20,661 nt of DNA from JAAFHN01 sp031421855 (GTDB taxonomy: Bacteria; Pseudomonadota; Gammaproteobacteria; Burkholderiales; Burkholderiaceae_C): the NCBI GenBank assembly GCA_031421855.1, contig JANOPN010000092.1, positions 1-20,661 on the forward strand, written 5' to 3'. This document shows positions 14,306 to 20,661 of the stretch, piece by piece. The notes under the pieces are model-generated. The model was not told the origin of the DNA. It searched no databases and saw nothing but the letters and a program-made list of their open reading frames with translations. The translations under genes were made by a program, and so were the position numbers. The number at the start of each line of letters is the position of its first letter. Positions within the stretch are counted from its first letter, which is position 1.

Positions 14306-15394
14306 ATGATCCCCGTCGATCGGGCGTGGTTTGCGACCACATTGGTGGCGTGGCAGCGCCAACATGGCCGTCATGGCTTGCCGTGGCAGTGGACGCGGGA
14401 TCCTTACCGCGTTTGGTTGTCCGAGGTCATGCTTCAGCAAACCCAAGTCGCGACCGTCTTGGGCTATTTCGGGCGGTTCTTGGAGCATTTCGCGACGGTT
14501 CGCGAGCTAGCCGACGCGCCGCAGGCACAAGTCTTTGCGCTTTGGAGTGGGCTGGGCTATTACAGCCGAGCGAAAAATTTGCACGCGTGCGCGCAAATGA
14601 TTCGTGACCAGCATGGTGGCGAGTTTCCGCAAACTCAAGCCCAGTTGCAAGAATTGCCGGGGATTGGGCCGTCTACGGCCGCGGCAATCGCATCATTTTG
14701 CTTCAGCCAACGAGCGTCAATTTTTGATGGCAACGTCAAACGGGTTTTGGCGCGGGTTACTGCATTCGATGGCGACGTGTCGCAAGCATCTGCCGCGCGG
14801 CCTCTGAACGGCATTGCTCAGGACTGGGTTTTGGGCGTCGCCAACGATGCGGATATGCCGCACTACACCCAAGGTCTCATGGATTTGGGCGCGACCGTCT
14901 GCACCGCTCGAAACCCGAGCTGCGCAAGTTGCCCGATTCAAATGCGGTGCGAAGCAAACGCGCGCAGCCAACAAACTCAGTTTCCTGTCAAGCGTGCCAA
15001 AATCAAGCGAAGTGCTGAACATTGGCGAATCGTTGTTTTTGCTCGCCGAACGAGCGGTGGCGTCGTCGAGTTTTGGCTGACCCAGCGACCGCCTACTGGC
15101 ATTTGGGCGAGCTTGTTTACTCCGTCGGTTGAATTGATCTCGACGGAGTGTTTTGAGTCGAAGCAAGGGGCAGCGGCTGATTTCGGTGAGCCGCTTAGCG
15201 CGTTCAATCATGTTCTGACCCACAAAGACTTGCATCTCGAGCCTTGGCTTCGTGTTCTGCGCGCAACCGATGGCCTGCCAAGTGATACCGGGCGGTGGTA
15301 TGCATCGACTCAACTGAGCAATGTTGGGCTACCTAAAGCGATCAAAACAATTTTGGACGACGCGCTGAAGCGCATCAACTCACCACCGGGTTGA
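14306..15394 (+). CDS. mutY: Adenine DNA glycosylase
   Basis: Removes adenine mispaired with 8-oxoguanine, working with MutM to prevent G:C to T:A mutation. The 362-residue protein has the catalytic glutamate in VWLSEVMLQQTQV (E40), the helix-hairpin-helix LPGIGPSTAAAIASF, the catalytic aspartate in FDGNVKRVLARV, and the iron-sulfur ligands C-x6-C-x2-C-x5-C in CTARNPSCASCPIQMRCEA. A C-terminal NUDIX-like domain follows (FWLTQRPPTGIWASLFTP, FNHVLTHKDLHLEPW) and reads the 8-oxoG strand. The ATG directly follows the GTPase stop (TGAATG), so translation is probably coupled. Its 3' end overlaps the convergent rapZ end by 15 bases. Confidence 0.97.
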   Translation: MIPVDRAWFATTLVAWQRQHGRHGLPWQWTRDPYRVWLSEVMLQQTQVATVLGYFGRFLEHFATVRELADAPQAQVFALWSGLGYYSRAKNLHACAQMIRDQHGGEFPQTQAQLQELPGIGPSTAAAIASFCFSQRASIFDGNVKRVLARVTAFDGDVSQASAARPLNGIAQDWVLGVANDADMPHYTQGLMDLGATVCTARNPSCASCPIQMRCEANARSQQTQFPVKRAKIKRSAEHWRIVVFARRTSGGVVEFWLTQRPPTGIWASLFTPSVELISTECFESKQGAAADFGEPLSAFNHVLTHKDLHLEPWLRVLRATDGLPSDTGRWYASTQLSNVGLPKAIKTILDDALKRINSPPG

Positions 15395-16282
15395 CCCAAA
15401 GTCAGCCACCGCTATCTCTCGGTGGCGTTTGATGGGTTGCCATTCGCCGGAAAATTGAAGGGCAAGCTGCTCGACCAGGTAAACGGACCGATGCTGACCA
15501 CCGGTGCAACCAATCGCTATCGTGACGTAAGCGCGGTGATCTTTGCGGAAGTCTCCGAGCCAGCGATTCAAAAAAGTCGAAATGTGCGCCAGCATCTCGT
15601 CAACCTCCGGCTTGGCTCGCAAAAAATCTGCGACTGGTTTGTCCAGACCAGTCAAGGCGCGCAACTCGCGTTCGTAATGGGGGTTGGGGAGCATGCGCAC
15701 GTCGAACACAAAATCGGCATCCGACGGTACGCCGCGTTTGAAAGCAAATGACTCAAACACCACCGTGAGCGCGGTATCGGGCGCGGCGACGATTGCCTTG
15801 ACGGTACTTTGAAGCTGGGCAGTGCGCAGCAGGCTGGTGTCAATGACATGCGCCACCGCGCGCAAATCTTGGAGCATTTCGCGCTCGACATCAATCGCGT
15901 TGGCGAGCGCGATCCGTTGCGCCAAATCAGGATTCGACAAAGGATGCCTGCGCCGCGTTTCCGAAAATCGGTGAATTAAGGTCTCGTTGCTGGAGTCCAG
16001 GTAGATCGTTCGAACGCGTACGCCCGAGGCCGCGATTTGTTTGAGCTGTTGCGGCAATTCTGGCAGTGAGTCGATGCTTCGCGCATCGATTGACACGGCA
16101 ATTCGGTGCGCCTCGTGCGCGCGCTCGATCTCAATGAACGACTTCAGCAACTCGGGCGGCAAGTTATCGACGCAGTAAAAGCCAGCATCTTCCAAAGCAT
16201 GCAGCGCAACAGACTTGCCCGAGCCAGACATACCGGTGATGATGACTAAGTTCATATCGACGGTGGGCGTGTTTTCGCTCAT
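15380..16282 (-). CDS. rapZ: RNase adapter / nucleotide-binding protein RapZ (YvcJ family)
   Basis: A P-loop protein; in enterobacteria it guides RNase E to the sRNA GlmZ and so sets amino-sugar synthesis. The role in betaproteobacteria is less clear. Walker A is GMSGSGKS (17-24), followed by YCVDNLPPELL, SIDARS, the YLDSS..LIHRFSETRRRHPL segment, and the C-terminal signature IAIGCTGGQHRSVYLVE. The start ATG at 16282 overlaps the recN stop (ATGA), giving 300 residues. A second Met nine codons in (MNLVIITG) would match shorter relatives. In many relatives rapZ follows hprK; here it follows recN, and no hprK or ptsN is in the window. Confidence 0.94.
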   Translation of the reverse strand: MSENTPTVDMNLVIITGMSGSGKSVALHALEDAGFYCVDNLPPELLKSFIEIERAHEAHRIAVSIDARSIDSLPELPQQLKQIAASGVRVRTIYLDSSNETLIHRFSETRRRHPLSNPDLAQRIALANAIDVEREMLQDLRAVAHVIDTSLLRTAQLQSTVKAIVAAPDTALTVVFESFAFKRGVPSDADFVFDVRMLPNPHYERELRALTGLDKPVADFLRAKPEVDEMLAHISTFLNRWLGDFRKDHRAYVTIAIGCTGGQHRSVYLVEQLALQFSGEWQPIKRHREIAVADFGSTRW

Positions 16283-17922
16283 GATCCCAACATTTCTTTC
16301 GCATGAGCAATGGTCGCGCCTGAGAGTTTTTCGCCGCCCAGCATGCGCGCAATCTCGAGTACTCGAGCCTCCGAATGAACCATGGTCACCGTGCTGCTGG
16401 GCGCGGCTTGAGATGAAGAATTTTTGCTCACAACCCCGTGGTGGTCGGCCGCCGACGCGACTTGCGGGAGGTGCGTCACGCAAAGCACCTGGCGATGCCG
16501 CCCAAGCTGTTTCATGAGGTGTCCAACGGTTTCAGCGACAGCACCACCCACGCCTGAGTCAACCTCGTCAAACACCAGGGTGCCTGCGTGCCCAAGCTCG
16601 CTTGTGGTCACCGCAATCGCCAGAGACAGCCTTGACAATTCGCCGCCGGACGCGACTTTGCCGACTGCGCGTGGTGTTGCGCCCGCATGTCCGGCCACCC
16701 TGAACTCGATTTCTTCGCCGCCGTGCGCTGTGACCGGCTGCGGCAATAGCGCTATTTCAAATAGTCCCCCAGCCATGCCCAAGTTTTGCATGTGCGCTGT
16801 GACGGCTTTGGAGAGGCCTTCGGCGGCCTTTTGACGCTGTTTTGTTAACCTATCGGCCGTTGGTCTAAGTATTGATTGAGTTTGTTGCTCTAATTTTGAT
16901 AGTGACTCGATGTCACTCGCGGCATCGAGTCGTGTCAGTTGTTCGTGCCAAGTTGCCGCCAACGCTGGCAGTTCAGCTGGCGGACAGCGCATTCGGCGCG
17001 CCAAACCGAGCCACAAGCTGATGCGATCGTCGAGCTCGCCAAGTCGGGTCGGGTCTGGCCCGCCCTTGCCGATGTATGCTCGAAGCGTGTGCGACGCGTC
17101 TTCAACTACGGCCGTCGCCTCTTGAAGTTGCTGAGCCAGCGCCGCAAGGCTTTCGTCGATGCCCGCTTGCGCGCTCAGCTGACGTGTTGCATCAAACAGG
17201 TGCCTGACCGCGTTGTCGTCATGCTCGCTTAGCGCATTCAAAGCAGCGGTGGCAGCGTCCACCAGTCCTTGCGCATTCGCGGCTTTCGCGTGTTCTGCGT
17301 TCAACGGCGCCCATTCATCCAATCCTGGCTTGAGTTTGGCCACCTCGTCGAGCTGCCAACGAAGCCGTTCACCTTCGGTTTGCGACCGTGACTTGGCTTC
17401 AGACGCGGCTTCAAGCGCATCTGCTGCGGCACGCCAGTCGCCGAAGGCCTTCTTCATCGGCTGCGAATCAACTCGACCGTAGTCGTCGAGCAGCTCGCGA
17501 ACGGCCGCTGGACGCATGAGGCTTTGCCAAGCGTGTTGGCCATGGATGTCGACCAGCACTTCACCCAATTCGCGAAGCTGAGTCGCGGTGGCTGGGCCAC
17601 CGTTGACCCATGCCCGGCTTTTGCCTTGGGCATCAACGACGCGGCGAAGCAGCAAGGCATCGTCAACCTCGAAACCAGCCGCCTCAAGCCAACCCCGTGC
17701 GGCGCTTGGGCAGTCAAACTCAGCGCTGATGTCTGCGCGCGCCGTGCCTTCACGAACCACGTTGGCGTCGGCTCGCGCGCCCAAGGCGAGTTGCAACGCG
17801 TCGATCAAAATTGACTTGCCCGCGCCTGTCTCTCCGGTTAGGGCCGTGAACCCGCTGCGAAGATCAAGATCGAGCGACTCAACGATCACGAAGTCTTTGA
17901 GGTGAATGCGACGCAAACTCAC
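16279..17922 (-). CDS. recN: DNA repair protein RecN
   Basis: An SMC-like ATPase that acts early at double-strand breaks. The N-terminal head has IHLKDFVIVESLDLDL and Walker A GETGAGKS. Long helical, coiled-coil-like segments fill the middle. The C-terminal head has the ABC signature ASGGELSRLSLAI, Walker B TLVFDEVDSGVGG and VTHLPQVAS. I start at GTG 17922, which overlaps the nadK stop (GTGA), has GAGGG upstream and gives 547 residues beginning at the family's normal position. The ATG at 17940 would add six residues inside nadK. No LexA box is visible in front because the gene is internal to the nadK-recN-rapZ operon. Confidence 0.96.
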   Translation of the reverse strand: MSLRRIHLKDFVIVESLDLDLRSGFTALTGETGAGKSILIDALQLALGARADANVVREGTARADISAEFDCPSAARGWLEAAGFEVDDALLLRRVVDAQGKSRAWVNGGPATATQLRELGEVLVDIHGQHAWQSLMRPAAVRELLDDYGRVDSQPMKKAFGDWRAAADALEAASEAKSRSQTEGERLRWQLDEVAKLKPGLDEWAPLNAEHAKAANAQGLVDAATAALNALSEHDDNAVRHLFDATRQLSAQAGIDESLAALAQQLQEATAVVEDASHTLRAYIGKGGPDPTRLGELDDRISLWLGLARRMRCPPAELPALAATWHEQLTRLDAASDIESLSKLEQQTQSILRPTADRLTKQRQKAAEGLSKAVTAHMQNLGMAGGLFEIALLPQPVTAHGGEEIEFRVAGHAGATPRAVGKVASGGELSRLSLAIAVTTSELGHAGTLVFDEVDSGVGGAVAETVGHLMKQLGRHRQVLCVTHLPQVASAADHHGVVSKNSSSQAAPSSTVTMVHSEARVLEIARMLGGEKLSGATIAHAKEMLGS

Positions 17923-18794
17923 GGGTTGCCCTCGTTCCAATGCAGTTTTCGGCGCAAGGTGTCGTAATACGACCAGCCTTTAGGGTGTAAAAACCTCGCG
18001 GTGTAGGCGGCTTTGCGCACCAAGACGCGGTCGCCGATGGCCAGAGATGCCAAGGATTGCATATCGAAATTGGCGCTGACATCGCGACCTGACACCACCT
18101 CCAGCGCCACTTCGCCGGAGTCGGGCAGGGCGATCGGGCGATTCGACAATGTGTGGGCTGCAATGGGCACCATCAGCCAAGCTTGCAAACTCGGGTGCAT
18201 GATTGGGCCGCCGGCCGACATCGCGTACGCGGTTGAGCCCGTTGGCGTGGCCACAATCAAGCCGTCAGCGCGCTGATTCGCAACAAATCGCCCGTCGACT
18301 TCAACGCGCAACTCAACCATGCCAGACGTGGCTCCGCGGTTAACCACCACATCATTCATGGCGTCGGCTTCAAAAACAACCTCGCCATCACGGATCACTT
18401 TCGCTGACATGACGGCTCGGTGATCTTCGTCGAATTCACCGGCCAACACCGCATCAAGCGCTTGCGCGTAGCCATCAAGGGGCACATCGGTCATAAAGCC
18501 CAATCGCCCATGGTTGATGCCGACCAAGGGCACTTCGTATTGAGCCAGTTGGCGACCCGCGCCCAACATGGTGCCATCGCCGCCGACAACCAGGGCCAAG
18601 TCGCACTCGGTGCCGATTTGTGCCAGCGCAAGCACTTGGGTGCCCGGCACGCCCATGTGCGCCGCTGTGTCCGCGTCGAGCGAAACCGCCAGCCCGCGAG
18701 ACTGTAGCCACAACGCGATTTCATGCACCGCCTGCGCAGTCACGCTGGCGTGGTACTTGCCTATCAAGCCAACATGGACAAAGCGGGGTTGCAT
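17919..18794 (-). CDS. nadK: NAD kinase
   Basis: Phosphorylates NAD to NADP in the cytoplasm. The 291-residue protein shows FVHVGLIGKY at the start, the diagnostic GGDGTML, INHGRLGFMTD, MNDVVVNRG, and DGLIVATPTGSTAYAMSAGGPI, all in family order. I choose the ATG at 18794 because it puts the conserved beta-strand at the N-terminus. The longer frame would reach 18869, across the divergent hrcA start, and adds an arginine-rich extension without similarity. The gap to hrcA is then 73 bases and must hold both promoters. It heads a chain with recN and rapZ. Confidence 0.95.
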   Translation of the reverse strand: MQPRFVHVGLIGKYHASVTAQAVHEIALWLQSRGLAVSLDADTAAHMGVPGTQVLALAQIGTECDLALVVGGDGTMLGAGRQLAQYEVPLVGINHGRLGFMTDVPLDGYAQALDAVLAGEFDEDHRAVMSAKVIRDGEVVFEADAMNDVVVNRGATSGMVELRVEVDGRFVANQRADGLIVATPTGSTAYAMSAGGPIMHPSLQAWLMVPIAAHTLSNRPIALPDSGEVALEVVSGRDVSANFDMQSLASLAIGDRVLVRKAAYTARFLHPKGWSYYDTLRRKLHWNEGNP

Positions 18795-18855
18795 GCTGAA
18801 TGATATTCGCAAGCATCGACGTTTGAGCAGGCGTTCCAAGCCTGTTTTGCGTTCG

Positions 18856-18861
18856 TACAAT
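18856..18861 (+). promoter_or_regulatory. Candidate -10 box for hrcA
   Basis: TACAAT lies six bases before the likely hrcA ATG at 18868. If used, transcription would begin at or next to the start codon, giving a leaderless message. No convincing -35 is seen (TTCCAA at 18834 with 16-base spacing is poor), so this is tentative. Confidence 0.3.
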
Positions 18862-18867
18862 GTGGCC

Positions 18868-19872
18868 ATGATGGATGACCGAGCAAAACTGCTGATGAAG
18901 ACGCTGGTAGAGCGCTACATCGCCGATGGCACGCCCGTGGGCTCACGAACGTTGGCCCGAGCCTCTGGCATGGAGCTGTCTGCCGCGACCATTCGCAACG
19001 TGATGAGCGACCTAGAAGACTTGGGGTTAATTGCCAGCCCGCATACCAGCGCTGGGCGAATCCCCACGTCTCGAGGCTATCGACTCTTTGTCGATACCAT
19101 GCTCACTGCCGACCGCGGGCAAGTGCTCGCGCCGGAGCTCTCGCCAGATCAGCCACAACGCGTGATCGCCAATGCGGCCAGTTTGCTGTCCAATTTATCT
19201 AGTTTTGTTGGCGTTGTGCTTGCACCTCGCCGCAGCTCGGTTTTTAAGCACATAGAATTTTTGCGTTTGGGTGATCGGCGCGTGCTGCTCATCATCGTCT
19301 CGCCCGATGGCGACGTGCAAAACCGAGTCATCGTGACCCCGACCGACCACACGCAATCGGAGTTGATCGAGGCTAGCAACTACCTGAATCACCATTTCGC
19401 AGGCACCGACATCGAGCAAGTGCGCGAGCGGCTGAGAAACGACCTTGACAACCTGCGAGCCGAAGTCGCGCAGCTCATGCGCGCGGCAGTCGTTGCCGGA
19501 TCTGACGCTATGAACCACCCGGCGCAGGACGATATCGTCATCTCGGGCCAGCGCAATTTGCTTGCGCACTCCGAGTTTGCCGAAGTGGGCAGCTTGCGAA
19601 AGGCGTTCGACATGTTCGAGCAAAAAGCGCAGTTGCTTCGGCTTTTGGAGGCTTCGTCTCAGGCCGACGGTGTGCGCATCTACATTGGCGGTGAGTCAGG
19701 TGTCGTGCCGCTTGAAGAGCTATCGGTCGTCAGCGCACCCTATGAAGTCAACGGCGAAGTCGTCGGCACGCTGGCCGTCATCGGGCCGACCCGCATGCCC
19801 TACGAGCGGATGATCCAAATCGTCAACATCACATCCAAGTTGGTTAGCAACGCCTTGTCTTACCAGCGGTGA
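18868..19872 (+). CDS. hrcA: Heat-inducible transcription repressor HrcA
   Basis: Represses groESL and dnaK-type operons through CIRCE operators; its activity depends on GroEL. The 334-residue protein starts MMDDRAKLLMKTLVERYIADG, a winged-helix domain with GSRTLARASGMELSAATIRNVMSDLEDLGLI and the PHTSAGRIPTSRGYRLFVD wing region. The C-terminal part contains the IYIGGES motif and VIGPTRMPYERMI. The start is 18868 or 18871 (tandem ATG). The open frame extends 100 codons further back through nadK and is rejected. No ribosome binding site is seen, and no CIRCE element was found near any gene in the window, so its targets lie elsewhere. Confidence 0.96.
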   Translation: MMDDRAKLLMKTLVERYIADGTPVGSRTLARASGMELSAATIRNVMSDLEDLGLIASPHTSAGRIPTSRGYRLFVDTMLTADRGQVLAPELSPDQPQRVIANAASLLSNLSSFVGVVLAPRRSSVFKHIEFLRLGDRRVLLIIVSPDGDVQNRVIVTPTDHTQSELIEASNYLNHHFAGTDIEQVRERLRNDLDNLRAEVAQLMRAAVVAGSDAMNHPAQDDIVISGQRNLLAHSEFAEVGSLRKAFDMFEQKAQLLRLLEASSQADGVRIYIGGESGVVPLEELSVVSAPYEVNGEVVGTLAVIGPTRMPYERMIQIVNITSKLVSNALSYQR

Positions 19873-19893
19873 TTGGATGCGCAGTGGTGCGCC

Positions 19894-19899
19894 TACAAT
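19894..19899 (+). promoter_or_regulatory. Candidate -10 box for the CAU tRNA gene
   Basis: TACAAT is nine bases before the tRNA 5' end and is followed by a GC-rich discriminator (GCGCGCC), typical of stringently controlled tRNA promoters. TTGGAT at 19873-19878 could be the -35 box but the spacing is short (15). Confidence 0.5.
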
Positions 19900-19908
19900 G
19901 CGCGCCGG

Positions 19909-19985
19909 GGGGCGTTAGCTCAGTTGGTTAGAGCAGAGGACTCATAATCCTTTGGTCGTAGGTTCAAGTCCTACACGCCCTACCA
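19909..19985 (+). tRNA. tRNA with anticodon CAT (tRNA-Met elongator or tRNA-Ile2)
   Basis: Complete cloverleaf: acceptor GGGGCGT / ACGCCCT with a G1-U72 wobble, D-arm GCTCAGTTGGTTAGAGC, anticodon arm AGGACTCATAATCCT, T-arm GTAGGTTCAAGTCCTAC, discriminator A and encoded CCA. It lacks the three G:C pairs of initiator tRNA in the anticodon stem. The ..TTTGGTCG variable region recalls Ile2 (whose C34 is changed to lysidine by TilS), but elongator Met in betaproteobacteria may look alike. Confidence 0.93.
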
Positions 19986-20109
19986 CCCGTTGGTCGCCGA
20001 ATCCATTGCGTTTGTTGCTACCCTAAGTGTAGCAATACCTGTCATTGGCGCGTCAAACACCGTGCTGGTCATTCCAGTTTTACCAGCCAAAATCCAAAAG
20101 GATTCAGCC

Positions 20110-20280
20110 ATGACACTTTGCCCCGTTGCCCTTGCTGTTGGATGCAAGAAATGCCCGATTTTTTCGGTTTGCCCTTTGAAGTCCGCAATCGGCGACCAAA
20201 AACCAGCGGCGGCAGAGGTCGCCAAACCTGTCACGACCAAAAACAAGACAAAGCCTAAAACGACGGCGAAGAAAAAGTGA
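20110..20280 (+). CDS. Small four-cysteine protein of unknown function
   Basis: A 56-residue protein beginning MTLCPVALAVGCKKCPIFSV. The four cysteines are spaced C-x7-C-x2-C-x5-C, which could bind a metal or iron-sulfur centre. An IGD motif follows, then a lysine/alanine/threonine-rich basic tail ending KTTAKKK. AAGGA lies seven bases before the ATG at 20110, so I prefer it to a longer frame from 19990 whose N-terminal part begins five bases after the upstream tRNA. I recall similar unnamed small proteins in Burkholderiales, with the cysteine block kept and the tail variable, but could not search. It lies between two tRNA genes on the same strand. No function is claimed. Confidence 0.65.
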   Translation: MTLCPVALAVGCKKCPIFSVCPLKSAIGDQKPAAAEVAKPVTTKNKTKPKTTAKKK

Positions 20281-20321
20281 TGTTTGCGTCTCGCTTTGCA
20301 GGATCAGCATGAGCTCCATGC

Positions 20322-20327
20322 TATACT
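20322..20327 (+). promoter_or_regulatory. Candidate -10 box for tRNA-Arg
   Basis: TATACT lies ten bases before the tRNA-Arg 5' end. TTGCAG at 20296-20301 may be the -35 but is 20 bases away. AGCATG / CATGCT, an inverted repeat of 6-bp arms (20306-20322), fills the spacer. Confidence 0.45.
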
Positions 20328-20337
20328 TCGAGGCTTA

Positions 20338-20414
20338 GCGGCTGTAGCTCAGTTGGATAGAGTACTTGGCTACGAACCAAGGGGTCGTGGGTTCAATTCC
20401 TGCCAGCCGCACCA
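20338..20414 (+). tRNA. tRNA-Arg (anticodon ACG)
   Basis: Complete cloverleaf: acceptor GCGGCTG / CAGCCGC, D-arm GCTCAGTTGGATAGAGT, anticodon arm CTTGGCTACGAACCAAG, a T-arm with GGTTCAATTCC, discriminator A and encoded CCA. The first anticodon base is expected to be changed to inosine. No second copy of its 3' end is seen downstream, so there is no sign of an integrated element using it. Confidence 0.97.
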
Positions 20415-20423
20415 AAAAAGACG

Positions 20424-20453
20424 AAGGGTCGTCTCCACCAGGAGACGACCCTT
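20424..20453 (+). terminator. Rho-independent terminator after tRNA-Arg
   Basis: AAGGGTCGTCTCC (20424-20436) and GGAGACGACCCTT (20441-20453) form a perfect 13-bp stem with loop ACCA, continuing into a T-run. It starts 10 bases after the tRNA CCA end. Confidence 0.95.
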
Positions 20454-20519
20454 TTTCCGTTGGGTTGCTTAAATTCTCTGGCCAGCCCGCATATTTCACC
20501 GTGACGGCATCCGGCGCGC

Positions 20520-20611
20520 CACGCAGCGGGATGCAGCGGCGTGCCGCATGCCGCGTCAGGGGCTCAATGCCCCTGCAAGGCAGGCGGTGCGCCGCTGCGC
20601 CCGCTGCGGGG
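20520..20611. other. Highly self-complementary GC-rich non-coding segment
   Basis: CGCAGCGGG..GCAGCGGCG on the left (20522-20541) pairs with CGCCGCTGC.CCCGCTGCG on the right (20590-20609), giving 18 pairs with one small internal bulge. Between them CAGGGGC-TCAAT-GCCCCTG (about 20556-20574) forms a second perfect hairpin, and further short complementary bits line the interior. No open frame with a start signal covers it. It may be a palindromic intergenic repeat, a cruciform or a structured RNA; the sequence alone does not decide. Confidence 0.5.
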
Positions 20612-20661
20612 ATGCGATGGGTGCCGAGTGTTTTTGCGACGGTACAAATTGGATTTGATAG

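Noticed and set aside
18568..18867. 100-codon upstream extension of hrcA on the plus strand
   Set aside because: It runs antisense through nadK and lacks HrcA-like sequence; the family starts at the MMDDRAKLL region.
19909..19985. Initiator tRNA-fMet
   Set aside because: The anticodon stem lacks the three consecutive G:C pairs and position 1-72 is G-U, not the C-A mismatch of initiators.
19990..20109. Long form of the small cysteine protein starting near the CAU tRNA
   Set aside because: It begins five bases after the tRNA 3' end and has no ribosome binding site, whereas the internal ATG at 20110 has AAGGA at a good distance.
20338..20661. tRNA-Arg as an integration site for a genomic island
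   Set aside because: No repeat of the tRNA 3' end and no integrase gene are visible in the bases that follow.
1..20661. CRISPR array, rRNA operon or intact insertion sequence
   Set aside because: No regularly spaced direct repeats, rRNA signatures or transposase reading frames were seen on either strand.

Overview
The window looks like a stretch of betaproteobacterial chromosome, most likely Burkholderiales and probably Comamonadaceae-like. This is inferred from the order ispE, tRNA-Gln, prs, rplY, pth, from mutM, a dynamin-like GTPase and mutY standing together, from the hrcA/nadK divergent pair followed by recN, and from protein sequence style. It is mainly housekeeping DNA with a more accessory left end. 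I see no phage, integrase, CRISPR array, rRNA or intact insertion sequence.

Left end, about 1-5.6 kb, nearly all minus strand. A DUF1016/YhcG-type nuclease N-terminus is cut by the window edge. A 404-base gap follows, holding a nested stem-loop repeat. Next come an exported serine hydrolase of the beta-lactamase fold and a tightly overlapped four-gene peptide-type ABC transporter (permeases B and C, ATPases D and F) with no substrate-binding protein. A 32-base sequence lies on both sides of the transporter operon in inverted orientation (31 of 32 identical).

Middle, about 5.6-11.2 kb, minus strand. A translation and precursor-supply block: TPR protein, ispE (isoprenoid precursors), tRNA-Gln, prs (PRPP), rplY (L25), pth (peptidyl-tRNA hydrolase). 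The lolB gene that often sits beside ispE is absent. A terminator closes rplY, and between it and pth lies a roughly 106-bp MITE-like element with near-perfect 17-bp terminal inverted repeats. A diverged second copy sits about 5.9 kb away, just upstream of the dynamin-like GTPase.

Right half, about 11.2-19.9 kb. The plus-strand genes mutM, dynamin-like GTPase and mutY bracket a membrane-type GTPase with the two glycosylases of the 8-oxoguanine repair system. The minus-strand genes nadK, recN and rapZ are chained by 4-nt start/stop overlaps. hrcA runs divergently from nadK.

Right end, about 19.9-20.66 kb. A CAU tRNA (Met or Ile2), a 56-residue four-cysteine protein, tRNA-Arg(ACG), a strong terminator, and then a GC-rich, highly self-complementary non-coding stretch.

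The candidates most worth a second look are the two-copy MITE family placed upstream of pth and of the GTPase, the GTPase between mutM and mutY, the inverted repeats around the binding-protein-less transporter, and the small cysteine protein between two tRNAs.
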